Shown one piece after another: positions 55,556 through 64,000 of a DNA stretch of 64,000 nucleotides. The position numbers and the translations under genes are program-made. Under the pieces are notes generated by a model. The model saw only the letters and a program-made list of their open reading frames with translations, was not told the DNA's origin and searched no databases. Numbering within the stretch: the stretch's first letter is position 1; every line of letters begins with the position of its first letter. Source of the stretch: Vreelandella halophila (lineage in GTDB: Bacteria > Pseudomonadota > Gammaproteobacteria > Pseudomonadales > Oleiphilaceae); contig NZ_JACHUZ010000012.1 of assembly GCF_019903425.1 (NCBI RefSeq), positions 248,001 to 312,000 on the forward strand, read 5' to 3'.

Positions 55556-56025
55556 CAAATGCCTCCCTCAAAACCAAGCTGACGCCAGGCTTCATAGACG
55601 ACTACGGCGGCCGCGTTGGAAAGGTTCAGGCTGCGTCGCTCCGGCATCATCGGCAGGCGCAGCACCTGCCCTTCCGGCAGGCCGGTCAGGACCGTTTCAG
55701 GCAGACCGCGCGTCTCGGGGCCGAACATCAGGGTATCGCCGGGCTGAAAGGCCGCCTGATGATGGCCTGTCATGCCCTTGGTGGAGATACCAAACAGGCG
55801 CCCCGACCGGATGGCATCAGCCTCCAGGAAGGCGTTGTAGTCATTATGAACGGTCACGCTGGCGTACTCCCGGTAGTCCAGACCGGCCCGTTTCATGCGC
55901 CGGTCATCCAGTTGGAACCCCAGGGGCCGGATCAGGTGCAGCCGGCAGCCGGTGCTGGCCGCCAGCCGCATGATGTTGCCCGTGTTGGGCGGGATCTCCG
56001 GCTCATAGAGCGCGATGTTGAGCAT
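55555..56025 (-). CDS. trmL: tRNA (cytidine/uridine-34 2'-O)-methyltransferase
   Basis: TrmL methylates the wobble ribose of tRNA-Leu isoacceptors. The 156-residue SPOUT protein contains LYEPEIPPNTGNIMRLAAST, HLIRPLGF, LMFGPETRGLP and LRLPMMPERRSLNLSNAAAV, the complete knot motifs. Its ATG abuts the thiolase stop (TGAATG), so it is translated with the preceding gene. Confidence 0.94.
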   Translation of the reverse strand: MLNIALYEPEIPPNTGNIMRLAASTGCRLHLIRPLGFQLDDRRMKRAGLDYREYASVTVHNDYNAFLEADAIRSGRLFGISTKGMTGHHQAAFQPGDTLMFGPETRGLPETVLTGLPEGQVLRLPMMPERRSLNLSNAAAVVVYEAWRQLGFEGGI

Positions 56026-57204
56026 TCAGCGCTCAACGGCCAGGGCCACGCCCATGCCGCCGCCGATGCACAGCGTTGCCAGGCCGCGCTGGACCTCGCG
56101 CCGGCGCATCTCGTGCAGCAGGGTCACCAGGATCCGGCAGCCGGAGGCGCCGATGGGGTGCCCGAGGGCAATGGCACCGCCGTTGACGTTCACGTTGTTC
56201 GTGTCCCAGCCGAGATCCCGGTTCACGGCAATAGCCTGGGCGGCGAACGCCTCATTGGCCTCGACCAGTTCCAGCTGATCCATGCCCCAACCAGCGTTGT
56301 CCAGCGCACGGCGGGTGGCGGGGACGGGACCGGTGCCCATGATTTCCGGCGCTACCCCGGCATTGGCGTAACCCCGGATAGTCACCAGTGGCTCAAGGCC
56401 CAGCTCTTTGGCCTTCTCGGCGGAACAAACGACCACGGCCGCTGCCCCATCGTTCAGTGCCGAGGCATTCCCCGCCGTCACACCGCCCTCCTTCTGGAAG
56501 GCCGGCTTCAGGCCGGAGAGCCCTTCCGCCGTTACACCCGGGCGGGGGTTCTCATCGGTATCCACGACCTTGGGATCGCCCTTGCGCTGGGGAATGCTCA
56601 CCGGGACGATCTCATCGCTGAAACGCCCTGCATTGATGGCCGCTTCCGCCTTCTGCTGGGAGGCAGCAGCGAATTCGTCCTGTTCCTGGCGGGTGATGCT
56701 GTACTCGCGGGCGATATTCTCGGCGGTGACGCCCATGTGGTAATCGTTGAAGGCGTCCCAGAGGCCGTCCTGGATCATGGAGTCGATCAGCTGCCAGTGT
56801 CCCATCTTCTGGCCGTTACGGCTGTTGGGCAGGACGTGCGGGGCCTGACTCATGCTTTCCTGGCCGCCGGCGATGACCAGGTCCGCGTCGCCGCAGCGGA
56901 TCGCCTGGGTCGCCAGGTGCAGGGACTTGAGGCCGGAACCGCAGACCTTGTTGATGGTCATGGCCGGCACTGACTCAGTCAGGCCACCCCCGATGGCCGC
57001 CTGGCGCGCGGGATTCTGGCCAACACCGGCGGTCAGCACCTGGCCGAGGATCACTTCGTCGACCTGCTCCGAGGTAATGCCGGTCTCGCTCAGCAGCTGA
57101 CGGATCACGGTGGCCCCGAGCTGGGCCGCGCTCTGGCCGGCCAGGTTGCCCCCGAAAGTGCCCACGGCGGTACGCCGGGCCGCTGCAATGACAACGTCAC
57201 GCAT
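56026..57204 (-). CDS. Acetyl-CoA C-acetyltransferase (thiolase II type)
   Basis: The 392-residue thiolase has the acyl-accepting Cys in [14 protein letters not shown], the NEAFAAQ motif, His in [11 protein letters not shown] and the second Cys in [14 protein letters not shown]. Length and motifs match AtoB/PhaA-type biosynthetic thiolases. The internal ATG at 57204 has a CAGGAG site and matches the family N-terminus [15 protein letters not shown]. The physiological route (PHB, acetoacetate or beta-oxidation) is undecided. Confidence 0.92.
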   Translation of the reverse strand: MRDVVIAAARRTAVGTFGGNLAGQSAAQLGATVIRQLLSETGITSEQVDEVILGQVLTAGVGQNPARQAAIGGGLTESVPAMTINKVCGSGLKSLHLATQAIRCGDADLVIAGGQESMSQAPHVLPNSRNGQKMGHWQLIDSMIQDGLWDAFNDYHMGVTAENIAREYSITRQEQDEFAAASQQKAEAAINAGRFSDEIVPVSIPQRKGDPKVVDTDENPRPGVTAEGLSGLKPAFQKEGGVTAGNASALNDGAAAVVVCSAEKAKELGLEPLVTIRGYANAGVAPEIMGTGPVPATRRALDNAGWGMDQLELVEANEAFAAQAIAVNRDLGWDTNNVNVNGGAIALGHPIGASGCRILVTLLHEMRRREVQRGLATLCIGGGMGVALAVER

Positions 57205-57350
57205 GATTGTGTGCTCCTGTTTCCCCTGTTTTGGTCCAAGTTTACCAGATGGCGGGCCGCTTAGGCCTGATACGGCATTGCACCAGTCATAGTGACTGGA
57301 CGAGAATAAACACCTTTCAGATTCCGGCACCGATTGAGGAAGGATCCAGC

Positions 57351-57962
57351 GTGAGCGAGCACATTGTCTGGCACGACCACAAGATCTCGCGCACCGAGCG
57401 CGCCACCATCAAATGCCAGCATCCCTGCCTGCTGTGGTTCACGGGGCTGTCGGGCTCGGGCAAGTCGACCATCGCCAATGCCCTGGACGTAGCACTCTAC
57501 AAGCAGGGCTACCACACCTTCCTGCTGGATGGAGACAATGTCCGCCATGGCCTTAACCGGGACCTGGGTTTCTCCAACGAGGACCGGGTGGAAAACATCC
57601 GCCGCATCGGCGAGGTGAGCAAGCTGTTCGCGGACTCCGGGCTGATCGTCCTCAGCGCCTTCATCTCGCCCTTCGCCAGCGACCGGCGGCTGGTGCGCAA
57701 CATGTTCCCCGCCGGTGAGTTCATCGAGGTGTTCATGGACACCCCGCTGGCCACCTGCGAGGAACGCGATCCCAAGGGCCTTTACCGCAAGGCACGCAGT
57801 GGCGAGATCCATGACTTCACCGGGATTGACTCCCCCTATGAGGCCCCGGCACACCCGGAGATCACACTGGACACCTCCAACCTGAGCGTCGATGCCTGCG
57901 TGGAGAACCTGCTGTGCTTTCTGAAAGAACGCGCACTGCTCAAGCCCGGGGGTGATGCCTGA
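57351..57962 (+). CDS. cysC: Adenylyl-sulfate kinase
   Basis: The 203-residue P-loop kinase converts APS to PAPS. It has [65 protein letters not shown] and [20 protein letters not shown]. The GTG at 57351 preceded by AGGAAGGA was chosen. The next gene, 5 nt away, is an SLC13-type transporter, probably for sulfate. No cysND is adjacent. Confidence 0.94.
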   Translation: MSEHIVWHDHKISRTERATIKCQHPCLLWFTGLSGSGKSTIANALDVALYKQGYHTFLLDGDNVRHGLNRDLGFSNEDRVENIRRIGEVSKLFADSGLIVLSAFISPFASDRRLVRNMFPAGEFIEVFMDTPLATCEERDPKGLYRKARSGEIHDFTGIDSPYEAPAHPEITLDTSNLSVDACVENLLCFLKERALLKPGGDA

Positions 57963-57967
57963 CCGCC

Positions 57968-59740
57968 ATGGACTGGGAAGCGGCGTTCACCCTGGCCACA
58001 CTGGTCACGGTTCTGGGCACCCTGATCTTCACCCGGCTCTCCGCCGACCTGGTGCTGATGACGGCCATGGCCGTCATGCTGATCCTTGGCATCCTGTCCC
58101 CGGCCGAGGCTCTGGCCGGCTTCTCGAACCCCGGCGTGATCACCATCGCCACCCTCTACGTGGTCGCCGCCGGGCTCAAGGAGACCGGCGCTATCCAGTG
58201 GCTGGCCCGCCACCTCCTGGGCCACCCGAAGGGCACGTGGCGAGCCCAGGCACGGTTGGTGGTACCAACCGGCCTGATGAGCGCCTTCATGAACAACACC
58301 GCCGTGGTGGCCATGTTCATCCCGGCGGTCCAGGATTGGGCCCAGCGGCTGGGCATTCCCGCCTCCCGGCTGCTGCTGCCGTTGAGCTATGCCGCCATCC
58401 TGGGCGGCACCTGTACTCTGATCGGCACCAGCACCAACCTGGTGGTGGACGGGCTGCTGCAGTCCCGCCTCGACATCCAGCTGGGCCTTTTTGAACTGGC
58501 CTGGGTGGGGGTGCCACTGCTGCTGATCGGTGGCACCTTCCTGGTCCTGTTCGCCGACCGTATGCTGCCGGACCGCGGCGGCGTCACCGAGGACCTGGAC
58601 GCCGTGCGCGAATACGGCGTGGAAGTGGAAGTGGACGAGAAAGGCCCGCTCACAGGCAAAACCGTTGCCGAGGCTGGCCTGCGCGCCCTGAACTACGGGT
58701 ACCTAACGGAGATTGAGCGCGATGGCCATCTGATCTCACCGGTGGAACCAGACCGGGACCTGCAGGGCGGAGACCGGCTCTATTTCGTGGGGGCTCCGGA
58801 ATGCGCCAGCGAACTGCGCCGCATCCAGGGCCTGAAGCCGGCCAACGCCAATGTGCAGAAGCTGGAGCTGGCCAACCACCAGCGCTGCCTGGTGGAAGTG
58901 GTCCTCGGCCAGGAATTCGCCGGGCTCGGGCAGACCGTGCGCGAAAGCCGCTTCCGCTCCCGGTTCAACGCGGCCATTCTGTCCGTCTCCCGTGAGGGTA
59001 AGCGCGTTTCGGGCAAGCTCGGCGACATCCGATTGCGCATGGGGGATACCCTGCTTCTGGAAGCCAGCCATGAGTTCGTGGAGCAGTACCGCTTCCGCCG
59101 CGACTTCCTGCTGGTCAGCGCCCTCAACGATTCCACACCGCCGGACTTCAGCCGTGCGCCGGCGGCTCTGGGCATCCTTGCCGGCATGGTGGCCTTCAGT
59201 GCCAGCGGCCTGCTCAGCATCATGGAAGCCGCCTTCCTTGCCGGCGGCTCCATGATCCTTTTCGGCTGCACCAGCGCCTCCCGGGCAAGGCGCAGCCTGG
59301 ACCTGCCGGTGCTGGTGATCATCGCCTCGTCCTTTGCCCTGGGCAACGCCATGGACCAGACCGGTGCGGCCCAGTGGGTGGCCGGCAGCCTGCTTGGTAA
59401 CAGTGAGATGTCGCCCTGGTTGGCCCTGGCCATCATCTACCTGCTGACCGCCCTGTTCACCGAGGTCATCACCAACAATGCCGCCGCTGTGCTCATGTTC
59501 CCCATCGCCCTGGCGATCTCCGAGCAGCTCGGGGTCAACTTCCTGCCCTTCGCCATCGCGGTGATGTTCGCCGCCAGTGCCAGCTTCATCACGCCGCTGG
59601 GCTATCAGACCAACCTCATGGTCTATGGACCGGGCCGCTACCGGTTCACGGACTACATGCGCATGGGGGTGCCGCTGAGTCTGCTGGTGGCCGCCACCGT
59701 CATCACACTGATTCCCCAGATCTGGAGCTTCCAAGGGTAA
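57968..59740 (+). CDS. SLC13-type (DASS) anion permease with two RCK_C domains, probable sulfate transporter
   Basis: The 590-residue protein has an N-terminal membrane half (about 1-200; GLMSAFMNNTAVVAMFIPAV, AILGGTCTLIGTSTNLVVDG). Two cytoplasmic RCK_C/TrkA-C domains follow (about 215-285 and 300-385), then a second membrane half (NNAAAVLMFPIALAI, FITPLGYQTNLMVYGPGRYR). This layout is shared with SLC13 sulfate permeases of the SAC/SLT type. Linkage to cysC supports sulfate as substrate. Confidence 0.85.
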   Translation: MDWEAAFTLATLVTVLGTLIFTRLSADLVLMTAMAVMLILGILSPAEALAGFSNPGVITIATLYVVAAGLKETGAIQWLARHLLGHPKGTWRAQARLVVPTGLMSAFMNNTAVVAMFIPAVQDWAQRLGIPASRLLLPLSYAAILGGTCTLIGTSTNLVVDGLLQSRLDIQLGLFELAWVGVPLLLIGGTFLVLFADRMLPDRGGVTEDLDAVREYGVEVEVDEKGPLTGKTVAEAGLRALNYGYLTEIERDGHLISPVEPDRDLQGGDRLYFVGAPECASELRRIQGLKPANANVQKLELANHQRCLVEVVLGQEFAGLGQTVRESRFRSRFNAAILSVSREGKRVSGKLGDIRLRMGDTLLLEASHEFVEQYRFRRDFLLVSALNDSTPPDFSRAPAALGILAGMVAFSASGLLSIMEAAFLAGGSMILFGCTSASRARRSLDLPVLVIIASSFALGNAMDQTGAAQWVAGSLLGNSEMSPWLALAIIYLLTALFTEVITNNAAAVLMFPIALAISEQLGVNFLPFAIAVMFAASASFITPLGYQTNLMVYGPGRYRFTDYMRMGVPLSLLVAATVITLIPQIWSFQG

Positions 59741-59746
59741 CGCCGC

Positions 59747-60934
59747 CTACCCTCGATCCCGGTAGGCGAAGCGCCGCCACAGCCATTCGGCGGGGCCAGT
59801 GCGCCAGCGCCGCAACCACAGTGGCGCGACCACCAGAAGCACCAGCCAGACCGCCAGAATGAACTGCAGCTGTACCAGCCGGGGCGTGGCCTCAAAGCGT
59901 CCTCCGGTGTAGAAGAACGCCGTCCCCAGCACCGAACACAGCAGATAGGCGCTGAGCGCCAGCTTGCCCAGTGACTTCACGCGCTCCAGAAGCCCCTGGA
60001 ACAGACCGCGCTGGAGCGCCAGCATCACCAGGGAGGCCCAGCCCAGTGCCACCAGGGGGCCGCCCCAGATGTTGAACTGACGGCCGGCGTAAAGTGACTC
60101 TGCCATGCGCCATTCATGGGTCATATTGTAGAGTACCCCCCACTGGCACAGCGGAATGCCGATGCCAAACCCGAGCAGCGCCAGCCGCCGGTAGGGCGAC
60201 TCTGGCCATTGCCCGGAAAAGAAACCGCCCCGATAGAGCGCCATGCCCACCAGCATGAGCGCCAGCGCCCGCCAGCCCGATTCGGTCAGCAGCATGCTCG
60301 GCCAGCTTTCGACAAATACCATGAGCCGATGCTCCAACTGGGCAAGCCAGCCGCCCCGGTAAGCCTCAATCTCCTGCTGGACGAGCGAGGAATCCGCAGT
60401 CCAGAACTGCTGCCTGAAGGCCTCATACTCTTCGGCCGGAATCCAGTTGAGCATGCCGGTCATCAGTAGCGCGAACCCGAAAGGCACGAGATAGAACAGC
60501 AGCGCCCAGCCCAGCAGCCGGGTCGGCGGCAGGTTCCGGAAACGCGCGGCGACCAGCCCAACCACGGCGTACAGCAGCAGGATGTCGCCGTACCAGATGA
60601 AGACCAGGTGCCCCAGCCCGATGAGCGCCAGCGCCCCCATACGCCGCCGCAGCACCCGGCCCACCTGGAACCCTTCAGCGCTGAGCCGCTCTCCCTGGAT
60701 CACCAGCCCAGCCCCGAAAAGCGCGGCCAGAAGCGGCATGAAGCTGTATTCGAACAGCAGATGGGAAACGAACCAGACCCAGAACTCCGCCCCCTCGAAG
60801 CCACCCATAACTCCGGGGTTGAGCTGGGCGGTGGAGACTTCGGCAAAGGCCCGAACGTTGATCACGAGGATACCCAGTATGGCGAATCCACGCAGTATAT
60901 CGAGGCTGGCTAGGCGTTCCGGGCGTTGGGACAT
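59747..60934 (-). CDS. DUF418 domain membrane protein
   Basis: The 395-residue protein has about ten transmembrane segments. It starts near MSQRPERLASLDILRGFAIL, a typical DUF418/acyltransferase-like LDxLRGFAxxGI opening. ALFGAGLVIQGERLS and the C-terminal LGTAFFYTGGRFE and QFILAVWLVLLVVAPLWLRR segments complete the family. Function is unknown; such YeiB-like proteins are thought to handle envelope or cofactor substrates. It is convergent with the SLC13 gene. Confidence 0.8.
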   Translation of the reverse strand: MSQRPERLASLDILRGFAILGILVINVRAFAEVSTAQLNPGVMGGFEGAEFWVWFVSHLLFEYSFMPLLAALFGAGLVIQGERLSAEGFQVGRVLRRRMGALALIGLGHLVFIWYGDILLLYAVVGLVAARFRNLPPTRLLGWALLFYLVPFGFALLMTGMLNWIPAEEYEAFRQQFWTADSSLVQQEIEAYRGGWLAQLEHRLMVFVESWPSMLLTESGWRALALMLVGMALYRGGFFSGQWPESPYRRLALLGFGIGIPLCQWGVLYNMTHEWRMAESLYAGRQFNIWGGPLVALGWASLVMLALQRGLFQGLLERVKSLGKLALSAYLLCSVLGTAFFYTGGRFEATPRLVQLQFILAVWLVLLVVAPLWLRRWRTGPAEWLWRRFAYRDRG

Positions 60935-61007
60935 GCCCCAATTCTGATGCGCGCGCACCCGCTGTCAAATATTTCCCGCTCGGGACAGTATCGGGTACCC
61001 TTCCTGC

Positions 61008-61769
61008 ATGCTGCTCACCAAAATCATCGCCGCCCTGCTCAGCCCCCTGCCCCTGGTTGGACTCATCCTGCTGGTGGCATGGGGCCTGCGCCTCCTGAAA
61101 CGGACCCGGCTGGCCGTTACGGCGGCCTGCATGGCCGGCATCCTATTCCTGATATTCTCCGTCGAGCCCCTGGCCCGCTGGCTGATCCTGCCCCTGGAGT
61201 CCCGCTACGAGCCCATCACCCAGCCGCAGGCTTTCAGCAATGTCCGCTGGATACTGGTGCTGGGCTCCAGTGCCTCGGACGACGCGGATGCCCCCCCCAC
61301 CACCCGTCTCAGTGGCATCGCCAGTCTCCGCCTGGCGGAAGGGCTGCGACTGCAGAACGCACTCCCGGAAAGCACCCTAATCCTCTCCGGGGGCAGCGTC
61401 TTCGGGGATGCGCCCAGTGCAACGGTCATGAGCCGGGCGGCGATCGAGATGGGCGCGGACTCGGAGCGCCTGCGCATTCACCCCAATCCAATGAACACTC
61501 GCCAAGAGGCCGAGTTCATGCGGGAGGCGGTCGGTGAGTCGCCTTTCCTGCTGGTCACTTCAGCCTCGCACATGCCCAGGGCCATGATGCTCAACCGCAA
61601 GGCGGGCCTGAACCCCATCCCCGCACCCACCGCCCGCCGCGCCGCGGGCACCGCCCTGAAGTCCGATCCTTCCTTCTGGTTACCCTCCGCGGGCGCCCTC
61701 GAGATGAGCGAACGGGCAATCCACGAGTACCTCGGTATTGCCTGGGCCTGGCTTGGTGGTCATATCTGA
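61008..61769 (+). CDS. ElyC/SanA/YdcF-like envelope protein
   Basis: The 253-residue protein has two N-terminal helices (about 5-25 and 35-55) and a DUF218 Rossmann-type domain: WILVLGSSASDDADAPPTTR, RLAEGLRL, LILSGGS, NTRQEAEFM and LLVTSASHMPRAMMLNRKAG. ElyC affects peptidoglycan precursor or lipid-carrier metabolism in E. coli. Divergent from DUF418; its stop is 1 nt before the start of the next gene. Confidence 0.82.
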   Translation: MLLTKIIAALLSPLPLVGLILLVAWGLRLLKRTRLAVTAACMAGILFLIFSVEPLARWLILPLESRYEPITQPQAFSNVRWILVLGSSASDDADAPPTTRLSGIASLRLAEGLRLQNALPESTLILSGGSVFGDAPSATVMSRAAIEMGADSERLRIHPNPMNTRQEAEFMREAVGESPFLLVTSASHMPRAMMLNRKAGLNPIPAPTARRAAGTALKSDPSFWLPSAGALEMSERAIHEYLGIAWAWLGGHI

Positions 61770-61770
61770 A

Positions 61771-62430
61771 ATGCCCGCCCCTCGTGCCAAGGCGCTGGCT
61801 CTTCTGGGGCTCTGTGTCCTCAGTGCCCACAGTCTGGCCGAGCGCGTTTTCCCGCCCGAAGCCATCGCCGAGTGGGAGCACCACAGCTTCACCGGCGAGA
61901 CAGACTACGAGCTGGTCACCGTTGATGGCCGCAAGGCCGTCCGCGCCACCTGCAGCGGCGACTCCGCATCAGGGCTGTACCTGGAGGAACCCATTGACCT
62001 CAGCGAGACGCGCATCATCGAGTGGCGCTGGCGGGTGGACTCCGTCTACAGCGATATCGACGAGCAAACCCAGGAAGGCGACGATTTCCCAGCCCGCATC
62101 TACGCTGTCCACAAACCCACCTGGCTGCGCTGGAAGACACGGGCCCTCAACTACGTCTGGGCCAGCGGGGAGCCGGAAGGCAGCAGCTGGCAGAACCCCT
62201 TCCAGTCACGGGCCCGGATGGTGGCGGTGAACTCGGGGCCGCCCGAGGACGGTGCCAAATGGCAGACCGTCACCCGGGACCTGCGGGAAGACTTCAGGCG
62301 CCACCACGGCGAGGTACCGGAAGAGCTCACGGCCCTGGCCATCATGACCGACTGCGACAACCACGGAGGCAGCACCCGCGCCTGGTATGGGCGGATCCGC
62401 CTGAGGTCGGGCTCTGCCGCTGACCGATAG
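61771..62430 (+). CDS. Secreted DUF3047 protein
   Basis: The 219-residue protein has a signal peptide (MPAPRAKALALLGLCVLSAH) followed by a beta-rich DUF3047 domain: WRWRVDSVYSD, EGDDFPARIYAV, LNYVWASGEPEG, QNPFQSRARMVAV, and ALAIMTDCDNHGGSTRAWYG near the C-terminus. It is likely periplasmic and of unknown function. An upstream in-frame start would overlap the ElyC-like gene; the ATG at 61771 gives a cleaner signal peptide. Confidence 0.8.
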   Translation: MPAPRAKALALLGLCVLSAHSLAERVFPPEAIAEWEHHSFTGETDYELVTVDGRKAVRATCSGDSASGLYLEEPIDLSETRIIEWRWRVDSVYSDIDEQTQEGDDFPARIYAVHKPTWLRWKTRALNYVWASGEPEGSSWQNPFQSRARMVAVNSGPPEDGAKWQTVTRDLREDFRRHHGEVPEELTALAIMTDCDNHGGSTRAWYGRIRLRSGSAADR

Positions 62431-62943
62431 TCAGTGGTTCTGCTGCTCCGCTTCGCCGGCCTGTTCCTGGCGGCGGCGTTCCAGCGCCTGCTGGTAGATG
62501 GCGTCGAAGTTGACCGGCGCCAGCATCAGGGGCGGGAAGCTGCCCTTGGTCACCAGCGTATCCACGGACTCCCGGGCATAGGGGAAGAGCACGTTGGGGC
62601 AGTAGGCGCCCAGCATCTGGCCCTGGCGGCTTTCGTCGAAATTGCGCACCACGAAGATGCCAGCCTGCTGTACTTCCACGATGTAGGCAGTCTTCTCGCC
62701 GATCTTCGCCGTCAGCGTCAGCTGCAGCACCACTTCATACTGGCCTTCCCCCAGCGCGGTATGGCTGGTATTGAGGTCCATGGTGACCTCTGGCTTCCAT
62801 TGCTCCTGGAAGATGGTCGGCGTGTTGGGTGACTCGAAAGAGCTGTCCTTGATGTAGACGCGCTGAAGCGCGAACTGCGGCTGGTTCTCGTCGCCCTGCT
62901 GGCCGCCCGCGGCGCCAGCCTGTGTATCATTGTTCTCGGCCAT
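62431..62943 (-). CDS. secB: Protein-export chaperone SecB
   Basis: SecB keeps preproteins unfolded and delivers them to SecA. The 170-residue protein has a low-complexity N-terminus, then FALQRVYIKDSSFESPNTP, FQEQWKPEV, VLQLTLTAKI, QAGIFVVRNF and APVNFDAIYQQALERRRQEQ. The ATG at 62943 has an AGGAAT site. It follows a rhodanese-type gene, as commonly seen in gammaproteobacteria. Confidence 0.95.
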   Translation of the reverse strand: MAENNDTQAGAAGGQQGDENQPQFALQRVYIKDSSFESPNTPTIFQEQWKPEVTMDLNTSHTALGEGQYEVVLQLTLTAKIGEKTAYIVEVQQAGIFVVRNFDESRQGQMLGAYCPNVLFPYARESVDTLVTKGSFPPLMLAPVNFDAIYQQALERRRQEQAGEAEQQNH

Positions 62944-63012
62944 TGCGTTATTCCTATCTAGTGTTACTGCTGCACGGGCCGGCAACCCCGGCCCGCCGCG
63001 TCACCGGCGCAT

Positions 63013-63429
63013 TCACTTGGTGACCGGGAGGTTGGCGTTACGCCACTCCATCATGCCGCCGGTCAGCCGTGCCAACTGGAGCTCCTCACGGTTGGGAACC
63101 TCCTTCACGGCCATGCCTGAATGCTGGCCCGCCTTGTCCACGAGGATAATCAGTTTGTCCTTGTGTTTCCGGAGCTGGTTCCCACTTTCCTTAAGCTTCG
63201 CCATGGGAATATGCTCCGCGCCACGGATATGGCCCTCGGAAAACTCTTTCTTCTCACGGACATCGACCACCACGGCCTCGTCACGGTTAAGCATGAGAAC
63301 CGCCTCCTGCGGCCCTACCTTGCGCCCGGCCCGGCTGCTTTCCACCCAGAAAAGCGCCAGCAGCAGCGCAAAGAAGGCACTGACCAGCATCCAGTGATTG
63401 ACGACAAACTCAAATAGCTGTTGGATCAT
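63013..63429 (-). CDS. Membrane-anchored rhodanese-fold protein lacking the catalytic Cys
   Basis: The 138-residue protein has one N-terminal helix (about 10-30) and a rhodanese domain ([26 protein letters not shown]). The active-site loop, normally C-x-x-G-x-x-S, reads VDKAGQHSG, with Asp where the sulfur-carrying Cys should be. Sulfurtransferase activity is therefore unlikely. It lies in the gpmI-rhodanese-secB neighbourhood. An upstream ATG at 63456 is possible; the one at 63429 has GGCGGAG just ahead of it. Confidence 0.85.
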   Translation of the reverse strand: MIQQLFEFVVNHWMLVSAFFALLLALFWVESSRAGRKVGPQEAVLMLNRDEAVVVDVREKKEFSEGHIRGAEHIPMAKLKESGNQLRKHKDKLIILVDKAGQHSGMAVKEVPNREELQLARLTGGMMEWRNANLPVTK

Positions 63430-63583
63430 TCTCCGCCACACCTGTGTCCGGGCCATAACGGCCCTGTTCGTTCAGCGGCGATTATACACAGGGCCCGGCA
63501 GCGACGACAGGTGCGCCAATGGCCGGGGCACCCGTAATCAGGTTAGAATCAGACCCTTTCGAGGCAACCCGGAACCCGAACAC

Positions 63584-64000
63584 ATGAGTGACAGACCTCA
63601 GACAACCGCGCTCATCATCATGGACGGCTGGGGCCAGCGTGAGCCCACCGATGACAACGCCGTCAGCCTTGCCCATACCCCGGTCTGGGATCGGCTCTGG
63701 GCGGAATGCCCGCGCACGCTGCTCAATACCAGCGGCCTGGCGGTGGGCCTGCCCGAAGGCCAGATGGGCAACTCCGAGGTCGGCCATATGAACCTGGGCG
63801 CCGGCCGCGTTGTCTACCAGAGTCTCACCCGCATCAGCCGTGACATCGAGAACGGTACCCTGGCGGAGAACCCGGTGCTCGGCGGCGCCATCCGCAGCGC
63901 CATCGCGGCCGACGGGGCTGTTCACGTGATCGGCCTGCTCTCGCCCGGCGGCGTTCACAGCCACGAAGAGCACCTGTTCGCCGCCTGCCGCATGGCCATG
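63584..64000 (+). CDS. gpmI: 2,3-bisphosphoglycerate-independent phosphoglycerate mutase, N-terminal part
   Basis: The gene continues past the right edge; 139 codons are visible. [12 protein letters not shown] supplies the first metal-binding Asp and [14 protein letters not shown] the phosphoserine nucleophile. [19 protein letters not shown] and [17 protein letters not shown] follow the family closely. GpmI interconverts 3- and 2-phosphoglycerate using Mn. It is divergent from the rhodanese gene. Confidence 0.95.
   Translation, partial: MSDRPQTTALIIMDGWGQREPTDDNAVSLAHTPVWDRLWAECPRTLLNTSGLAVGLPEGQMGNSEVGHMNLGAGRVVYQSLTRISRDIENGTLAENPVLGGAIRSAIAADGAVHVIGLLSPGGVHSHEEHLFAACRMAM

Overview
The window is chromosomal DNA of a GC-rich gammaproteobacterium. 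The run dksA-gluQ-small ORF-cbrA-cbrB-[sRNA]-pcnB-folK-panB-panC-pgi matches the gene order I know from Pseudomonas, and tsaD/rpsU-dnaG-rpoD-tRNA-Ile2(CAU) is a classic gammaproteobacterial macrodomain. The lineage cannot be fixed without a search. A halophilic Ectothiorhodospiraceae or Halomonadaceae-type organism is my guess, not a demonstration.

Layout. (1) 1-29.5 kb is core: a bactofilin fragment, a coiled-coil membrane protein, argC, hemJ, thiD-thiE-hemL, a TPR lipoprotein with mrcB (PBP1b), a kinase-like/P-loop fusion, sfsA, dksA, gluQ, the CbrA/CbrB carbon-nitrogen two-component system, pcnB, folK, panBC, pgi, a second folK with folB, plsY, tsaD, rpsU-dnaG-rpoD and a tRNA. Between cbrB and pcnB lies an unlabelled but well-supported CrcZ-type sRNA. 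It has paired TGTTAC boxes upstream, a sigma-54 -24/-12 promoter, several A-rich Hfq-type motifs in loops and a strong terminator.

(2) 29.5-50 kb is accessory and visibly lower in GC. Immediately after the tRNA comes a urea/short-chain-amide ABC transporter (urtABCDE-like, minus strand). It is divergent from formamidase (fmdA), an FmdB zinc-ribbon protein and a GAF-AAA+ sigma-54 activator. The transporter/formamidase divergence region carries two facing sigma-54 promoters with TGACA/TGTCA palindromes between them, so the cluster reads as one regulated formamide/amide-nitrogen module. An IS1380-type element with an inactivated transposase separates it from a malonate module: MadLM uptake, MatB malonyl-CoA synthetase, malonyl-CoA decarboxylase and a divergent GntR regulator. 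Then come small membrane proteins, a dead metallophosphoesterase, a CHAD protein, an acyl-CoA ligase, a decayed duplicate of a membrane-protein gene and a flavin reductase.

(3) 50.5-64 kb returns to core-like GC-rich genes: fadE, rfaH-like, a thiolase-trmL-cca-SDR string with overlapping or abutting ends, cysC with an SLC13/RCK transporter (probably sulfate), DUF418, ElyC/YdcF-like, DUF3047, secB, a rhodanese without its catalytic Cys, and the 5' part of gpmI.

No CRISPR array, rRNA, prophage or toxin-antitoxin locus was seen. The best leads for novelty are the CrcZ-like RNA with its control region and the double sigma-54 divergent promoter of the amide module.
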